Source of the DNA: Apiospora phragmitis
Taxonomy: Eukaryota; Ascomycota; Sordariomycetes; Amphisphaeriales; Apiosporaceae
Assembly (NCBI GenBank): GCA_038363925.1
Contig: JAQQWL010000001.1
Location: 2,604,001-2,668,000, forward strand
Direction of reading: 5' to 3'
Length of the DNA: 64,000 nt
A program made the position numbers and the translations under genes. Position 1 is the first letter of the stretch; the number at the start of each line of letters is the position of its first letter. Positions 21,660 to 33,688 of the stretch are shown piece after piece. The notes under the pieces are model-generated. The model was not told the DNA's origin. It saw only the letters and a program-made list of their open reading frames with translations, and did no database searches.

Positions 21660-23091
21660 ATGGGTGTCGCCAACAACATGAGCGCCGGATCGCCCAAGAA
21701 ATTGGCCACGTCCGCGACCTTTCCTCCCGCCAAGCGCGGAAAGAGTCGCGAGCGAGACATGCCCAAGCAGTCAGACTTGGTCGACTATAACTACGCCGTC
21801 GCCGGACAGTAAGGCTCTCCTCATCCTGCTCTTGCTTCTGCTCTTGCGCGCGCGCTCTGGGTCAATGCGCGCTGCCCTTGCGCTTCTTCTCCATGTACTG
21901 ACAACTTTGTCGCCAATTAGTGCGGGTACATTGTGCGATGCCGACGGCGAGCTTTTCATCAAGCCTTGTACTGCGCCCGAAATCAACTTCTACGAGTCGG
22001 CGCACGCGCTGCACCCCGACTTTGCCGAATGGATGCCGCTGTACCTGGGTAGCCTCGCACTGACCGAGAACACGACCGACGAGATGATCCACGCCGCCAT
22101 CCCCGGCATCGTCGAGCAGGCCGACATCCCCACGCCGATCAAGGAAGAGATCCAATCGCACCTGCACCTCGACGAGCGGCACATACCGCAGGCCCTGCTC
22201 CAGCGCTCGGCCACGATGGGCGCTGCGCCGCTGGTAGTACCTACCTCCGACGAGAAGCCGTCCTGGGTCCCGAATAAGAGCCGGAAAATCACGACGGACC
22301 GCGCCGTGGTGCTGGAGAATGCTAGCTTCGGCTACAAGAAGCCCAACATCATGGACGCCAAGCTGGGCCTGCGCCTCTGGGCCGACGACGCGCCGGCGGA
22401 GAAGCAGGCGCGGTTCGACGAGATCGCCAACGAGACGACGCACAAGCACAACGGGTTCCGCGTCGCGGGCATGCGGGTGTACAAGGGCTCCGAGGACGCG
22501 GCGGACCTGGACGAGGAGGGGTACCGCATCTACGACAAGTGGTGGGGCCGCAAGACGGTCAACGACGGCAACCTGCTGAGCAGCCTGAAGCAGTTCATCT
22601 TCAACCGGGCCGCGGGCATTGACGAGGAGCTAGGCAAGATCGTCGCGGGCGCGTTCGCGACGGACCTGCGCCGCGTCCAGGAGGTCCTCGAGGCCCACGA
22701 GAGCCGCATGTACTCGGCCAGTTTGTTGTTCGTCTTCGAGGGCGATGGCGCGGCCTTGCGCGCGGCTATTGAGGAGACGAGCGCCAGCGCCCAGGCGTCC
22801 ATCAACGCCGGCATCCGCGTGGACAGCGGCATCGGGATGGACGAGGTTAATGGGTCCAGCAACAGCAACAAAATGTACGTCAGTCTCGACGAGGCGGATG
22901 GTGGCGAATCGGGTGGCGACGACGAGTCGGGGTCGGACGACTCGGAGGACTACTCGAGCATGCCGCAAATCTACAGCCTGAAGCTCATCGACTTCGCCCA
23001 CGCGAAATGGGTTCCTGGACAAGGACCCGACGAGAACATCCTGCTCGGGGTGAGAAGCTTGGTGAAGCTGTTCGAGGATATGTCCCAGTAG
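21660..23091 (+). CDS. inositol polyphosphate multikinase (Arg82/IPK2 family)
   Basis: A 439-residue kinase of the IPK family (PF03770) that adds phosphates to inositol tris- and tetrakisphosphate. A 112-nt intron (21809-21920) splits codon His in AGHAGTLCDADGELFIKPC, the family's ATP-binding N-lobe. Splicing restores the motif, which fixes the start at 21660. Further hallmarks are EINFYE, the inositol-binding PxxxDxKxG equivalent PNIMDAKLGLRLW, SLLFVFEG and the metal-binding LIDFAHA near the C-terminus. An acidic, glycine/serine-rich insert of about 35 residues (GGESGGDDESGSDDSEDYSS) sits just before the last motif, as in yeast Arg82, where an acidic stretch supports its transcriptional role. 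Nuclear location is inference. The frame is intact and the C-lobe is one exon. Confidence 0.9.
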
Positions 23092-24061
23092 CGGACTACT
23101 TTACTTCCTGGGAATGAGGGAGGGGAAATATAGGGAGAGAGGTACGGGACAACGGAACAACGGTGGGGGCTGGCTGTACGATGCGATGATGATATCCTAG
23201 CATATGGTGCTTTTGCATGTGCGTTTTCTTAGAGGTTCGTGGAAAGGGATGCAATGGATCTTCGACAACATCCATATTCCACATAGTCCATAAACGGCGT
23301 ACCGGACGGGACAGGGTCTCATTTTCTCACCACCCAGACCTACAAAAATATACACAATACCTTCGTCTGTTGCAACCATGGCTTCAAAAGTACGTGTTCA
23401 TTAGTTCTTGAATGCTCACATGCAATTTTATTCTAGTTATGTTAGTACTTGGCGTACGTATTGCTGCCCACTGCTATGTTCCCAGTCTTGCGGAGCTTCA
23501 GCACCTTGAGCCTCTGACAGTGGCGCTAAACGCCTGGAACCCCCACCTAAATGGTTCTGCCCCACCAAGGCTGTGAGGCTGAGAGGCCCGAACCGTCCAT
23601 CAATCAATTGATTTCTTCTTTGTCGACGAGCTTGCACTTTGTCATATCCTTCCCGCATTCCTTTCCAGCCTCGATTGTGGAAATCTCCAATGTTGGCTTG
23701 GCCTCTCGACAGCAGTAGCATTGAAGCACAGCTGGAGCTTCCAAAACTGCGCAAACTTGCGGTCTCGTAGGTAGCCAGTCTAGTCCTTCCCAGTGTCCGA
23801 ATTGACTGCACAGTGTCTGTCTTGGATGTCGCAATCCATCAATCCATGTTGATTCCGTGTCGCGTCGCTCTGTCTGTCCCAATCGTGGAAGTGGAAGATA
23901 GGTTGGTTTCTGCCACCAGAACGCACACTCACTGATCGCAGCCAACAAAAGAACACGATCGGTTTGTGAGGCGCGTCGTATTTGCATCTACCCGACAGCA
24001 ATAGAAACGTAGTAGTCACACATCTCTCTAGTTCTGCAGTCATCTTTTGTTTGTCACCGCC
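23092..24061. other. intergenic region, IPMK 3' end and CLP1 promoter
   Basis: 970 bases without a recognisable gene. Probably the IPMK 3' untranslated region, then the promoter and short leader of CLP1. Confidence 0.5.
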
Positions 24062-25679
24062 ATGTCAATTCCCGGCTTAGGTCATATCGCTCCGGTAAGC
24101 TCAGCTCGCTCCCGCTCCTCTCTCACTACAGATCACATTTACGAGCAAGCAAGGATGACGAATAGGCGCCGCCTCCAGGCTCAGCCGCGGCCGCGGCCGC
24201 TTTGGTCGAGACCACCACCGTCAAGCTCCAGCCCTTCTGGGAGTACCGTTTCGAAGTCCCCGCCTCGACCACGCTCACCGTGCGCCTGCTGAGCGGCACC
24301 GCCGAGAAGGACGGCACCGAGCTGGCCCCCAACACCCCCTACGTCTTCACGCGCATGAATTCCAAGATCAACACCTGGCAGACCTGCGAGCTCGAGGTCA
24401 CCTCGCCCAACCCGGACGGCTACCACGCCTACACCTCGACCCCGAGCAGCCCCGAGGGCACCAGCCTGGTCTCGTACTTCAACCTGCACATGAAGCTCGA
24501 AGGCTTGCGCGCCCACGTCCAACGCACCATCGCCGCCGCGGGCGAGAACAACATCAGCGCGGCGGGCATGGGCCCGCGCATTTTGGTCTGCGGCCCGGCC
24601 CACAGCGGCAAGACGAGCCTGGTCCGGACGCTGGCGGCCTGGGCGACGCGCATGGGCGGCCAGCCGATGGTGGTCAACACGGACCCGGCGCACGGCATGC
24701 TGGCGCTGCCCGGCACGCTCAGCGCCGCCGTCTTCGCCACCATCATGGACCTCACGACCGAGTGGGGCGGCACGCCGAGCTCGGGCCCCACGGCCATCCC
24801 CGTCAAGCTGCCGCTGTCGTACCTGTACGGCCTGCGCTCGCCCGAGGAGAACCCCAAGCTGTACCGCGCCCTGATCAGCCGCCTCGCGGCCGCGACGACG
24901 AGCCGGCTGGCCGAGGACCCGGACGTGTGCAAGTCGGGCATGGTCATCGACACGGGCGACCTGAGCGCGACCAGCACCATCGGCCACGAGGCGCTCGCCC
25001 ACGTGGTGTCCGAGTTCTCGGTTAATGTCGTCGTTACGCTGGGCTCGGAACGCATCACGGCCGACCTGACGCGAAGGTTCGCGGGGCAGAAGACGACGCT
25101 GGGCGAGGACATTGTCGTGGTGGGCCTCGACCGGAGCGGCGGCGCCGTCGAGCGGGACGCCGCGTTCATGCAGAGCGTGACCGAGGCCGTCATCAAGGAG
25201 TACTTCTTCGGCGATGTGCGGCGGAACCTGAGTCCGCATACGCAACAGGTCCCGTTCGACGCTGTCACCATCTGGAAGGTTGTTGAAGGTATGTGCTGCA
25301 CTCCGTTTATTTACCACACCAGAAATTTTACCTGTCAACATGATTGCTGGCTGCTAACGCCCTGTTCCTTTCCCTACTAGATCCCACTAACGCTTCGTCG
25401 GATGACGACTTCTACGATCCCGCGGCGTCGGAGTCGAGCCTCGAGAAGGTCGAGCCGTCGCTGGCCATGGCCTCGTGCATCCTGGCCGTCGTCTACGCCA
25501 GCGTCCACGACGACCCCGATACGATCCGCGACGCCAACATCATGGGCTACGTCTGGGTCGCGGGCGTGGACGAGGCCAAGCGGAAGTTGAAACTCACGGC
25601 GCCCGTGCCTACGAGGCTGGGGGACCGCCCGATGGTGTTTGGCAACTATCCGGAGCCCGTCATAGGACTGACTGGCTAG
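24062..25679 (+). CDS. CLP1: mRNA cleavage and polyadenylation factor Clp1
   Basis: A 484-residue protein in three exons (24062-24094, 24166-25288, 25381-25679). The first intron (71 nt) joins MSIPGLGHIAP to a proline/alanine-rich linker in phase; the second (92 nt, CTAAC branch) is clear. The N-terminal beta domain (LVETTTVKLQPFWEYRFEVP) precedes a P-loop kinase-like domain with Walker A GPAHSGKTSL and the DPAHG region, then a C-terminal domain ending GNYPEPVIGLTG. Clp1 is a subunit of cleavage factor IA and binds Pcf11 during 3'-end formation; fungal members bind ATP without clear RNA kinase activity. The usual GPxDSGKT/S Walker A appears here as GPAHSGKT, with Asp replaced by His. The frame is intact. 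Confidence 0.93.
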
Positions 25680-26079
25680 TACACGTAGTCACCACGTCGA
25701 GGATTCTTGGGTTGGTTGCGACGTACTTGGTGTATGTTATAGTGTCCGGGAAACGTACTGGGTAAACTTCTTGGGGTTTACTAGGGCGAAAGAAGTGGAT
25801 TGGCCCAGTGATCGCTTGGGGGTCACGTTTGTCGAGGAGGACAAGGAGGAGAAGAAAAAAAAGACATTCCTACTGAGATGTAGTCCCAGTGATGCCTTGG
25901 ACAATTTTATGGTCCAGGTACATCAATCAATCAAATATCACATCATTTCTGTGTAATGAAGCTCTGGCAACATGTCAGATGTTGTGTGACCGCCCAACTG
26001 CATTTACATTATCTTTTCGTCCATTGTCTATCAAACGCCGAATACCCAATTCCTACTCAGGTATGTCGGAGTATCCCTT
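25680..26079. other. convergent spacer between CLP1 and the J-domain gene
   Basis: 400 bases containing the 3' ends of two converging genes. No coding sequence. Confidence 0.5.
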
Positions 26080-27189
26080 CTACTCGGTGTCGCTGCTACT
26101 GCTGCTGCTGCTGCTGCTGCTGCTCTCCTCGCTGCTGCTCTCCTCGTCATCGCTGCTACTCTCCTCGTCCTCGCTGCTACTCTCCTCGTCCTCACTGCTG
26201 CTGTCATCTTTGACATGCTGCTTCTTCTCAGATGAATCACCGCCACTTTTGATCGAACCCAGAGCAGCCAGGAATTCATCGAGATCATCCTGCTTGGCGC
26301 ACATCTCCAGCGCGATGACCTCGTCCAGCACCGCCTCCGAATCCCGTCCCAGCTGCATCGCGGCCACACCCCACTTATCAACTTGCTTCTTCATCGGGGC
26401 GCCCTGCTTCTTCTTTTTCTTGTCTTGTTTCTTGCTGCTGCTTCCCATCATGTTGTACCACTTGGTCTTCTTCTTTTTGTCCTTTTTCTTGTCGTCGTCC
26501 TCGTCCTCATCCGACTCCTGCTGTTGCTGTTGATGCTTCGATACCTTCTCCATCAGCCCCATCGCTCGGCTCAGCATCTTCACCAGGTGCACCTCCGCCC
26601 GGTCGAATCGCTGACTACCCAGAGCCCGCTGCTTCGGCGCCAGGTCGCCGGACGCGCCGACCACGTCCCACCACCGCCGCATGTTGGCCAGCTTGCCGGG
26701 CAGCGGGGCCAGTCGGTTGTGCGCGCGCCGTAGGGACCACTGGACCACAGCCAGGGGATCGTTGCGCGAGGGGGGTGCATCAGCGCTGTCGTTGTTGTCG
26801 TCGCCGCCGTAGCTACTGCCGCCATATCGGCTGCTGCTACCTCCTCCTGGTGGGAAACCACCTCCATAGCCTCCATAGCCACGCGAGGGATCACCAGCAG
26901 AGAAATCATATCCCCCTCTACCTTCACCTGGGGCAAACCCACCCGGTGGCGGCTCGGCCCAGCGTCCCTGCTTCGGTTCGGCCACCCAGTCGAGGACGTC
27001 CTCGTAGGCCTGGCGGAGCGCGGCGAACTTGTCGTTGGTAGCCTGCGATTGGCCGGCCCTATCGGGGTGAAGCTTGAAGGACAGCTTGCGGAAAGCGGCC
27101 CGGATCTCGGCCTCGTCGGCGCCGGGCACCAGGCCGAGGGTTCTGTAGCAGTCGCTGATCGACGGCCTTGCGCCAAATTCCTGAGACAT
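26080..27189 (-). CDS. J-domain (DnaJ-type) protein with acidic serine-repeat tail
   Basis: A 369-residue, intronless frame. I chose the ATG at 27189 because it has a good AAA context and the J domain starts right after it; an in-frame ATG at 27252 would add 21 residues. The J domain (about residues 8-75) has CYRTLGLVPGADEAEIRAAFRKLS and the HPD tripeptide in KLHPDRAG, which stimulates an Hsp70 ATPase. A Gly/Tyr-rich linker (about 90-155), a helical region (RWWDVVGASGDLAPKQRALG), Gln and Lys runs (KKKDKKKKTK), and a C-terminal tail of repeated SSSEDEES units ending in poly-Ser follow. The acidic serine tail is a likely casein-kinase-2 substrate. Probably a nuclear or nucleolar co-chaperone (inference). 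I do not recognise the orthologue. Confidence 0.8.
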   Translation of the reverse strand: MSQEFGARPSISDCYRTLGLVPGADEAEIRAAFRKLSFKLHPDRAGQSQATNDKFAALRQAYEDVLDWVAEPKQGRWAEPPPGGFAPGEGRGGYDFSAGDPSRGYGGYGGGFPPGGGSSSRYGGSSYGGDDNNDSADAPPSRNDPLAVVQWSLRRAHNRLAPLPGKLANMRRWWDVVGASGDLAPKQRALGSQRFDRAEVHLVKMLSRAMGLMEKVSKHQQQQQESDEDEDDDKKKDKKKKTKWYNMMGSSSKKQDKKKKKQGAPMKKQVDKWGVAAMQLGRDSEAVLDEVIALEMCAKQDDLDEFLAALGSIKSGGDSSEKKQHVKDDSSSEDEESSSEDEESSSDDEESSSEESSSSSSSSSSSDTE

Positions 27190-28706
27190 TTTCTCGGGAT
27201 CTTTTCGTCGGGGGAGTATGGTTATCGAGTCGAGGTTGCTTAGCTTTTGCATTACCACAAGAGGCTGAGTAAGGCACAGATAGTTGATAGAAAATGTCTT
27301 GGGTCAGTCTCGGAAAGCAAGAGGTATATCTATGGCTTCGACTCTAGTGGACAACGAGTCGAGTGTTTTCCCTCTTATTAGGATTCATGTAAGTCCCCTG
27401 TTAGAGATAACAATATGCCTTCTCAGCAGAAGTGACAAAGAATTGATGGTCCGTCTCTGAGACCATGGTTCAGAGACGCCGCCAAGGTTCTGTTACCCTC
27501 TCTTTCTCTTTCGTGCCTCGACACACTTCGTGCAACAAAGAGAACAATGGAGTCGATGGACTTGCCATTCTGTCATGTTCTTCAGCGTGTGTCTAGAAAT
27601 CTGTCCAGGCAGGATTTGTCATTGAATTTATGAATATGTTAAGTAACGCAAAGCCATTAACTGTCCTGGGAGTATCTGTGGCTCTGTAAATCTGTGGCTG
27701 TATGTGCCATTATGACATTACTAAACTACGACAAATCTATCTCAGCACCATGTTATTCACACATGAATAACTCCTATACACGGCCCACGAAGGATACATC
27801 CTTCAATCCATATGTTTCCTTGCTGAAAATGCTTGTTCACAGGGTGACGTTTGACTTTTTTCTATATCGAATTCATGCTCAGCCAAGGCTTTTCAATACC
27901 CAAATACCATTGTCAATCCATAGCCAAACCCTCACTGCCAGCCATACTCTTTTCTTTCTTGGCCTTCACCATCTGCCCCCTGGCCCATACCAGAGGCCAT
28001 CATACGACCCTCCAACTTCTTCTGCAAACTTCCACCTAGTCTTGACCGTTGTAAGATCCCTGGATCTGATGCGATTCCCCCCCCCCCCCATCCTGATTCG
28101 GGAATTCGAGGATGGCCGTGGACCCGAGGAAGCATAGGAGAATATTTATTAGCCATATTCCAGGGCATGCTGGGCCTATCTCGACTCCGCAAGGTAACTG
28201 TGCAACGCATTCGAGTCAAAATAGTTCTGTGACGGCACGACTGGGAGGCAATAGATCTGCTTGGCGCCTTACCTGTCTTCTTGCTTTTGATATATCAGCC
28301 TACCTAGCATTATACTCTCGGTGACCTGATTGGATAATCCACGCACTTTCTGATTGGCGCCGAGAGATGCTGAAATCCGATCATTCGATCAAGCAGCGGC
28401 TGCAGTTAGCTGGGGCTCTGCCACTCTGAAGCTCCATGATTCACCATACTGTCGGAGGAAATCTCGGCCTTTTTATACGAAACGCTCGCGCTAAGTCTTG
28501 CGGGGTGGACATGATACCAGTATAATAATCACCAGTACAAGTTGGCTCAGTTACTTATCTTATCACTAACTACGTTTTGCATACTAGGATTTCGACTTAC
28601 TCCTTATCAATCAGATTCCATGTTGTTATGACCTACCTCATGATGTGCTCTTTGGGGCCATTCTCGCTCTGCCCGAGACGACCCCCCACGTCTGGCTTAT
28701 TAGTAC
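27190..28706. other. intergenic region, no gene recognised
   Basis: Begins with the J-protein promoter. It contains a run of 13 C (28077-28089). Small open frames lack any recognisable feature. Confidence 0.45.
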
Positions 28707-29853
28707 TTACAGTTGTTCCTCAACAAGCCCGTCGATAGCTTCGTGCAGCTGCGCGTATGTCTCGCATTGCTTAAGGCAATTCAGACTCTTCTCTGTGACT
28801 CGAGCACGATACAGTTCCTCCTTGTAGGCTCCATACAGCACGGCATGCTGCGTGGACCAGATGTAGAGAAACATGAAGCACTTGAACGCCATGACACGCT
28901 CTTGCGTCAGGGGGGGCATGAGAACCTTCTCCATGGTCGACTCGTACAAGTGGTCCGTCGGGGTCGCTTGGAAGTCTTACCAGGAAATAGCTCCAGGAAC
29001 GGAAAACTGCAGCAGGGGCACCTTGCCCGGTACCGTTTTCGTCACCGGCTCTTGCCCGGCCGCCAAGGGCTGGATGATCTCAAGGAACTCATTAGTACAC
29101 GCGAGCACTACCACGACTGGGTTCTCAGTCGCCACTTCGGCGAAGGAGCCATCCTCTGGACACTTCTCCCCGGCACTGCGAGGGTCCGAGAGGAAGGCCT
29201 CTCGGGCCAGGGCGCGCCGCTCCAATACCTTCCCGAAGGACTTGTTGCACTCGGAAAGCGAGACGGATACGGTCGTTGGCAAACACTCGAATGAGCCCAG
29301 AAATGGGTCTACATCGAACATAGAATTGGCACCATCAGCCAAGTACTTCAAGTCGAGACAGTAGGCCTTGGGATCCGATGGGGAGCTCAGCTGCTCCAGA
29401 AAGGGACAACTATGCGACACAGAACGCTCGCCGGTAGTCAATGTAAAGCCGAAGAAGTTCGTATCACCAGGAGCTGCCCAGCATTCTGAGCCATCTGCCC
29501 CGAGCGACCATACTATGGAGTTGTTTGCAGAGAGGGCAAGAAGATCGTTGACCGCAGACGTAGAATGTTAACTTGGTAACTCCGCAGCATCGCCCCTGTC
29601 TTGCAGCATCGACGAGTGTCCCGGCGAAGATTCAGCGTCACCAGACTCCGCTGGCCGGACCACTAGTCATTCCGCCACCAATGAGGGGCATGCGACTTTT
29701 CGAGGTCTGCCAGGGATGCCGGTCACACACGGTATGCCGTCGTGGATGCAGCGAGGGCATGGCGCGGTGCTGTCTTCGGCACGCGGGGCATCGAAGTCTT
29801 TTCGCCCTGCACCGGTCGCAGGCGGATCGCTTTACTGCTGCCGCCTTTGGCAT
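28707..29853 (-). pseudogene. Zn2Cys6 (binuclear cluster) transcription factor pseudogene
   Basis: From the ATG at 29853 the protein starts with a basic stretch and CDRCRAKRLRCP, the first half of a GAL4-type Zn2Cys6 domain. The second half (CPRCIHDGIPCVTG and GRPRK) continues in another frame after a one-base shift near 29785, inside a GGGG run. The linker and about 250 further codons stay in one frame down to the stop at 28707, but three stops interrupt it: TGA at 29667-29669, TAA at 29568-29570 and TAA at 28977-28979. Both TAA codons fit CAA to TAA changes. The layout (about 380 codons, GRPRK after the cluster) resembles small AflR-like regulators of secondary-metabolite clusters. No metabolite genes adjoin it. 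Confidence 0.75.
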
Positions 29854-31826
29854 GATAATAATAGGTACATAACTTTATAGAAATCAAACCAAACCCGAGA
29901 GACAATACATGCTGATTCCGGACCTATTCAGACACGCGTCTTTCAGAATGGCATATGATTGATTGATTGCTAAGTATCTATCTGACCAGTACCTAGCACT
30001 TTGCTTTGTCTGGGCTGGAATGTCTCGGAGGATTTGGAGGAGGGCGGGGTATGCCTAGAGACGAAGAGAGCTCAAGCTGGCAGCCAACTAGAGGAGAAAC
30101 GAGTTTGATAGCAAGTGACATACTTAAGTAAGTATGTGGCATACTGGGCCAAATAATACATTACGGATCATCTCTAAGTTAGCTAGTGGCAACCAATCTT
30201 CAGTCCGTTTTATATAGAAGCACGACGACGTCCGTGAGAGAGGAAGGATTGTTGGAGGGCGGGGAGTCCGTACAGTTGCTTATTAGCTTCGTTGTATCAG
30301 GCCCTTCAATCCCTCATCGAAAGCATGGTTTCCATTTCTCTGTCCTAAGTTGGCGACATCCACCAAATTGACGATGACAGGGTATGTTAGTGCCTTTCGT
30401 ATATCTAATTCGCCATGTGTTTGTTTGCACAAGAGGATTGAGGGAATGCTTGTGGAGTGTTGGCCGCGATTGACCGCTAAGCTGATGGGGGATTAGATCT
30501 CCATGCTAGGGCTTAGCATTGGGCTTAGTGGTCTTAGCCCTGTGGTGCTAAGGTGCTTACTTACTGGGATCTTTTCTTCGTCTCGTCCCATCTTCTTTGC
30601 ACTATTGACCTGGGCACTGCAATCCTCTGTTGTCTGTCTTTCACCCCGGAATCAATTGGCAGCTCTTTGATGATACGTCTTAACCATCAACACATACAAT
30701 TCAAACTGCCGAAATAAAAAGAATGGTTTGCAGAGACTGACTTGTCAGACCCATGTGGCTGATGTCATGTCATCTGCGCAGGATCAGGCTGCAGATTGAC
30801 CGTGGCGGGGGCGATATGCAGTGCGCCCATCACATCACCATTACCTATGTCAGCAGGATGGTTTGCAGCTGAGGCTGGCTACAGGATCACAACTTTCCCT
30901 TCTCCTTCTCAGCCTCAAATCACGGCTCCACGCCCGCTAACCAGCAAAGCTAAGGGCGAGCAATAAAAGAAGGGTCTCGTTGGCCAGTTTCACCAACGAC
31001 TGAAATCAGGCTAGATCCTATTCAGTACCGCGACTCCAATTTCAACGGGGGCCGCGGTATGTAGTGCCACTCTATTTTTGGCCTACAGTACACCTGCACT
31101 TTACGGAGTCGCCATGTCTTTGCAAACAATAGGGTAGTGCCCGTCGGCTACGGTGGTGGCATGTAGCATCTTTAGCGATGCAACTGAAGTTGATGGGGGT
31201 GTTTGATCGGCCCCATCCGCCCTCAGCTGTCAGGCTGTCTTCAAATTCTCTGTTCTACTTATTTTCGGCAGCACAGGACTGCGAGTGGAACGTTGCTGAT
31301 GCAGCGTGCTGGGGACTGCCACACACCATCTCGCTGCCATGCTCCCTTGGATTCGCATGCAATGTCAGCGCTGTGAAGGATTACACGACAACCCCATTGG
31401 CTACCGCGATGCCATGCATCTCCTGGTTGGCCATAGGCCGGAATGGGGGTTCCACTGTGGGAATCCGAGATCGTTTAGATTCCTGTTGCGGCAAAGTGCT
31501 CGCTGCTGCCAGGCTGGCTGTGTTGGCGCTAGACCTGCATGTCAGCTCCATCCCTGCTCGGAAATAGTTACGTCGAGGGAGGTGTTCTGGAGGGTGGTCC
31601 CTTGGGTGCTGTCGCGGGAGAACCAACAGCACGGATCCGGACCATTTTGTTTGTATGGCCTGGCAAGCAACTAATCTAAGATGTGCACACCCCTCTTCTC
31701 GTTTCTTTTTACTTGTTTCCCATTGACCGTCGGGGGACTGTAACTGTCTTTTCTGTTTCTCCCTGTTCGTCCCGTCTCGAGGTTCCGCTTGCATACCGCT
31801 GAGACATTCGAGCTACTACAACCATC
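29854..31826. other. 2-kb intergenic region, no gene recognised
   Basis: No convincing coding sequence on either strand. The last about 800 bases, with pyrimidine-rich blocks near 31690-31790, should hold the promoter and leader of the cysteine-rich membrane protein gene. Confidence 0.45.
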
Positions 31827-32897
31827 ATGCGGTTTTCTCTGTTGGGTCAATTGCTAGCTCTTGGCCTTGTGTCATGTATTACAGCACAAGAGGTCGCATG
31901 CTGGGCCCCGGATGGCAAGACCGAGGCCAACAATAATACATATGTCCCCTGCAACAAGCTGGGAATACAGCAGGATGGCATCTTCTCGAGCTGTTGTGCA
32001 TTGGACGGACCTGCCGAGAAGCGAGACACTTGTTCGTCAACCGGTCTATGTAACGGCTTCGACCGCCGGCTGCGACGCGGATTCTGTACCGACAAGACAT
32101 GGAAGAGCAAGGCTTGTGTCAATGTGTGCATAACGACAGAGGTATCTATGGACATGAGAGCTCTCTACACCGTCACACCTTCTACCTTGTGTTCCGTGTT
32201 TTCTAACCAATTGCACGATATATAGGATGGCGGCGATCCAAGCAACAGCTCCGTCATAACGCCGTGCAATGACGGTAGTAGCCAGTACTGCTGCGGCGAT
32301 ACGACCAGCTGCTGTGGCACGTCGCGGGCCGTGACCATTCCCACACAGGAGAGCGTATGCTCGGCGCACACCCTGGATTCCGACGACGCAAGCAGCGACG
32401 CCACCACGTTCAAGAACGCGACCATCGGCCTGGCCGTCGTCGCCGGCGTGTCCCTCCTGGTGGCCATCGCCTCGACCTTGTGGTTCCTGCGACAGAACAA
32501 GTCGCTGAAGAAACAGCTGGCCGACGAGAAGCTGGCCTCGGAGCAGCATAATACGTCCACGATGCACGACCGCCCCTCTGTGGTGCCCACTATGACCGAC
32601 TCGAACCATCCGGGCGGCTCCGTCTACGGCGGTGGGTCGACCCACAACCAATCGCCCATGCCCGACCACAGCCACCCCTACTACAACAAGACGCCCGTCG
32701 GCTCCCCGCCACCGCAACATCCACCCATGTCGCGCAACTCGGAGGTCCACGGCAACCTGTCGCGCTACTCGGAGCTCGACGCCGGCACCAACCGCATTGA
32801 GATGGCCTCGCCCGACCCCTACACCCAGCAGAACCGCAACTCGACGCAGCCCAACTACAGCACCCCGCTGCACTCCCCGGGCTTGCCGCAACAGTAG
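31827..32897 (+). CDS. secreted-type, cysteine-rich single-pass membrane protein
   Basis: A 328-residue protein in two exons joined across an 84-nt intron (32142-32225, CTAAC branch). Residues 1-20 (MRFSLLGQLLALGLVSCITA) form a clear signal peptide. The ectodomain of about 165 residues is cysteine-rich (SSCCAL, GLCNGF, RGFCTD, YCCGD, SCCGT) with N-glycosylation sites. One membrane segment follows (ATIGLAVVAGVSLLVAIAST, then LWFLR), and a Pro/Ser/Asn-rich cytoplasmic tail of about 130 residues ends with SPGLPQQ. This layout is common among fungal plasma-membrane proteins of unknown function and resembles cell-wall sensors only in outline. The frame is intact; the function is unknown. Confidence 0.8.
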
Positions 32898-33688
32898 CGC
32901 TCTCTTGCATAAGCTGTATTTCATATCGGGAGAAAAGGGACGATAGGCGTTTTGGGGACACGTTTTGGGGACAAGCTTCTTTTCGTTGCGTTTTGGTACT
33001 TGGTGCTAATTGTTAGTTTGGGGATCTGCAAGTCGTCGTATGCACACATGTACCCGCTTTGCCAACATGATTCTGCCTGCGATAACTATCCAGAAAGAAG
33101 GCATACCTACTAGGTATCCATAGTTGTTGACTCCGAAAACAATAGGAGTGTACTTGGAGTTGGTGGTCCCGGCTCTGGGATGGTATGATGCCTCCTCATC
33201 TGTCCACTGCTAGGATTAGTACAAATCTTAATGTTAAAAATACTTTGAAGTATATATACTCGTCTTGTCCACGGTGAAGTTTCCAGGGCTAAAGCCCACT
33301 CAGTCCGTTGCAGCTGTTATTGAGCTGGTAATTAATTAAACCGCCCTTCCCTTATCAGTGTCCCAGATGCTAGGGACCTCGAGGTCAGGGGTACTTCACG
33401 GGGCGCTATTGCACTCGAGATGCCGAGACCCCTTTGATGCGCCATCGAGCTCGTGAGTCATGAGGCATCATCAACTTGAATTCTACATGGCAGCTCGCTG
33501 AGGCTGAAAGCTCAATTTATCAATCCCTGACATGGCTTAGCTGCTGGAAGCAGTAGAGCAAAACCAGTGTAGCAATTCTTGTGAGAGGCTTGATGGGATA
33601 TCTCAATTTATCATGGTCTCATAATGTGTTCTATCAAGGACGTAGATAGATATTTGAAGTCTAAATGGTTATACGAACTCCACGGTTG
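32898..33688. other. convergent spacer, no gene
   Basis: 790 bases between the stops of the cysteine-rich membrane protein and antiporter genes. AT-leaning, no coding signal. Confidence 0.5.

Noticed and set aside
22319..22579. Arg/Thr-rich open frame overlapping the multikinase
   Set aside because: Shadow frame of GC-rich coding sequence; low-complexity and without its own signals.
24181..25341. Long minus-strand open frame opposite CLP1
   Set aside because: Antisense shadow caused by strong third-position GC; the composition (Arg, Gly, Val, His) is typical of such artefacts.
31178..31674. Two overlapping open frames upstream of the cysteine-rich membrane protein
   Set aside because: They overlap in different frames with no recognisable domain and fit promoter DNA better.
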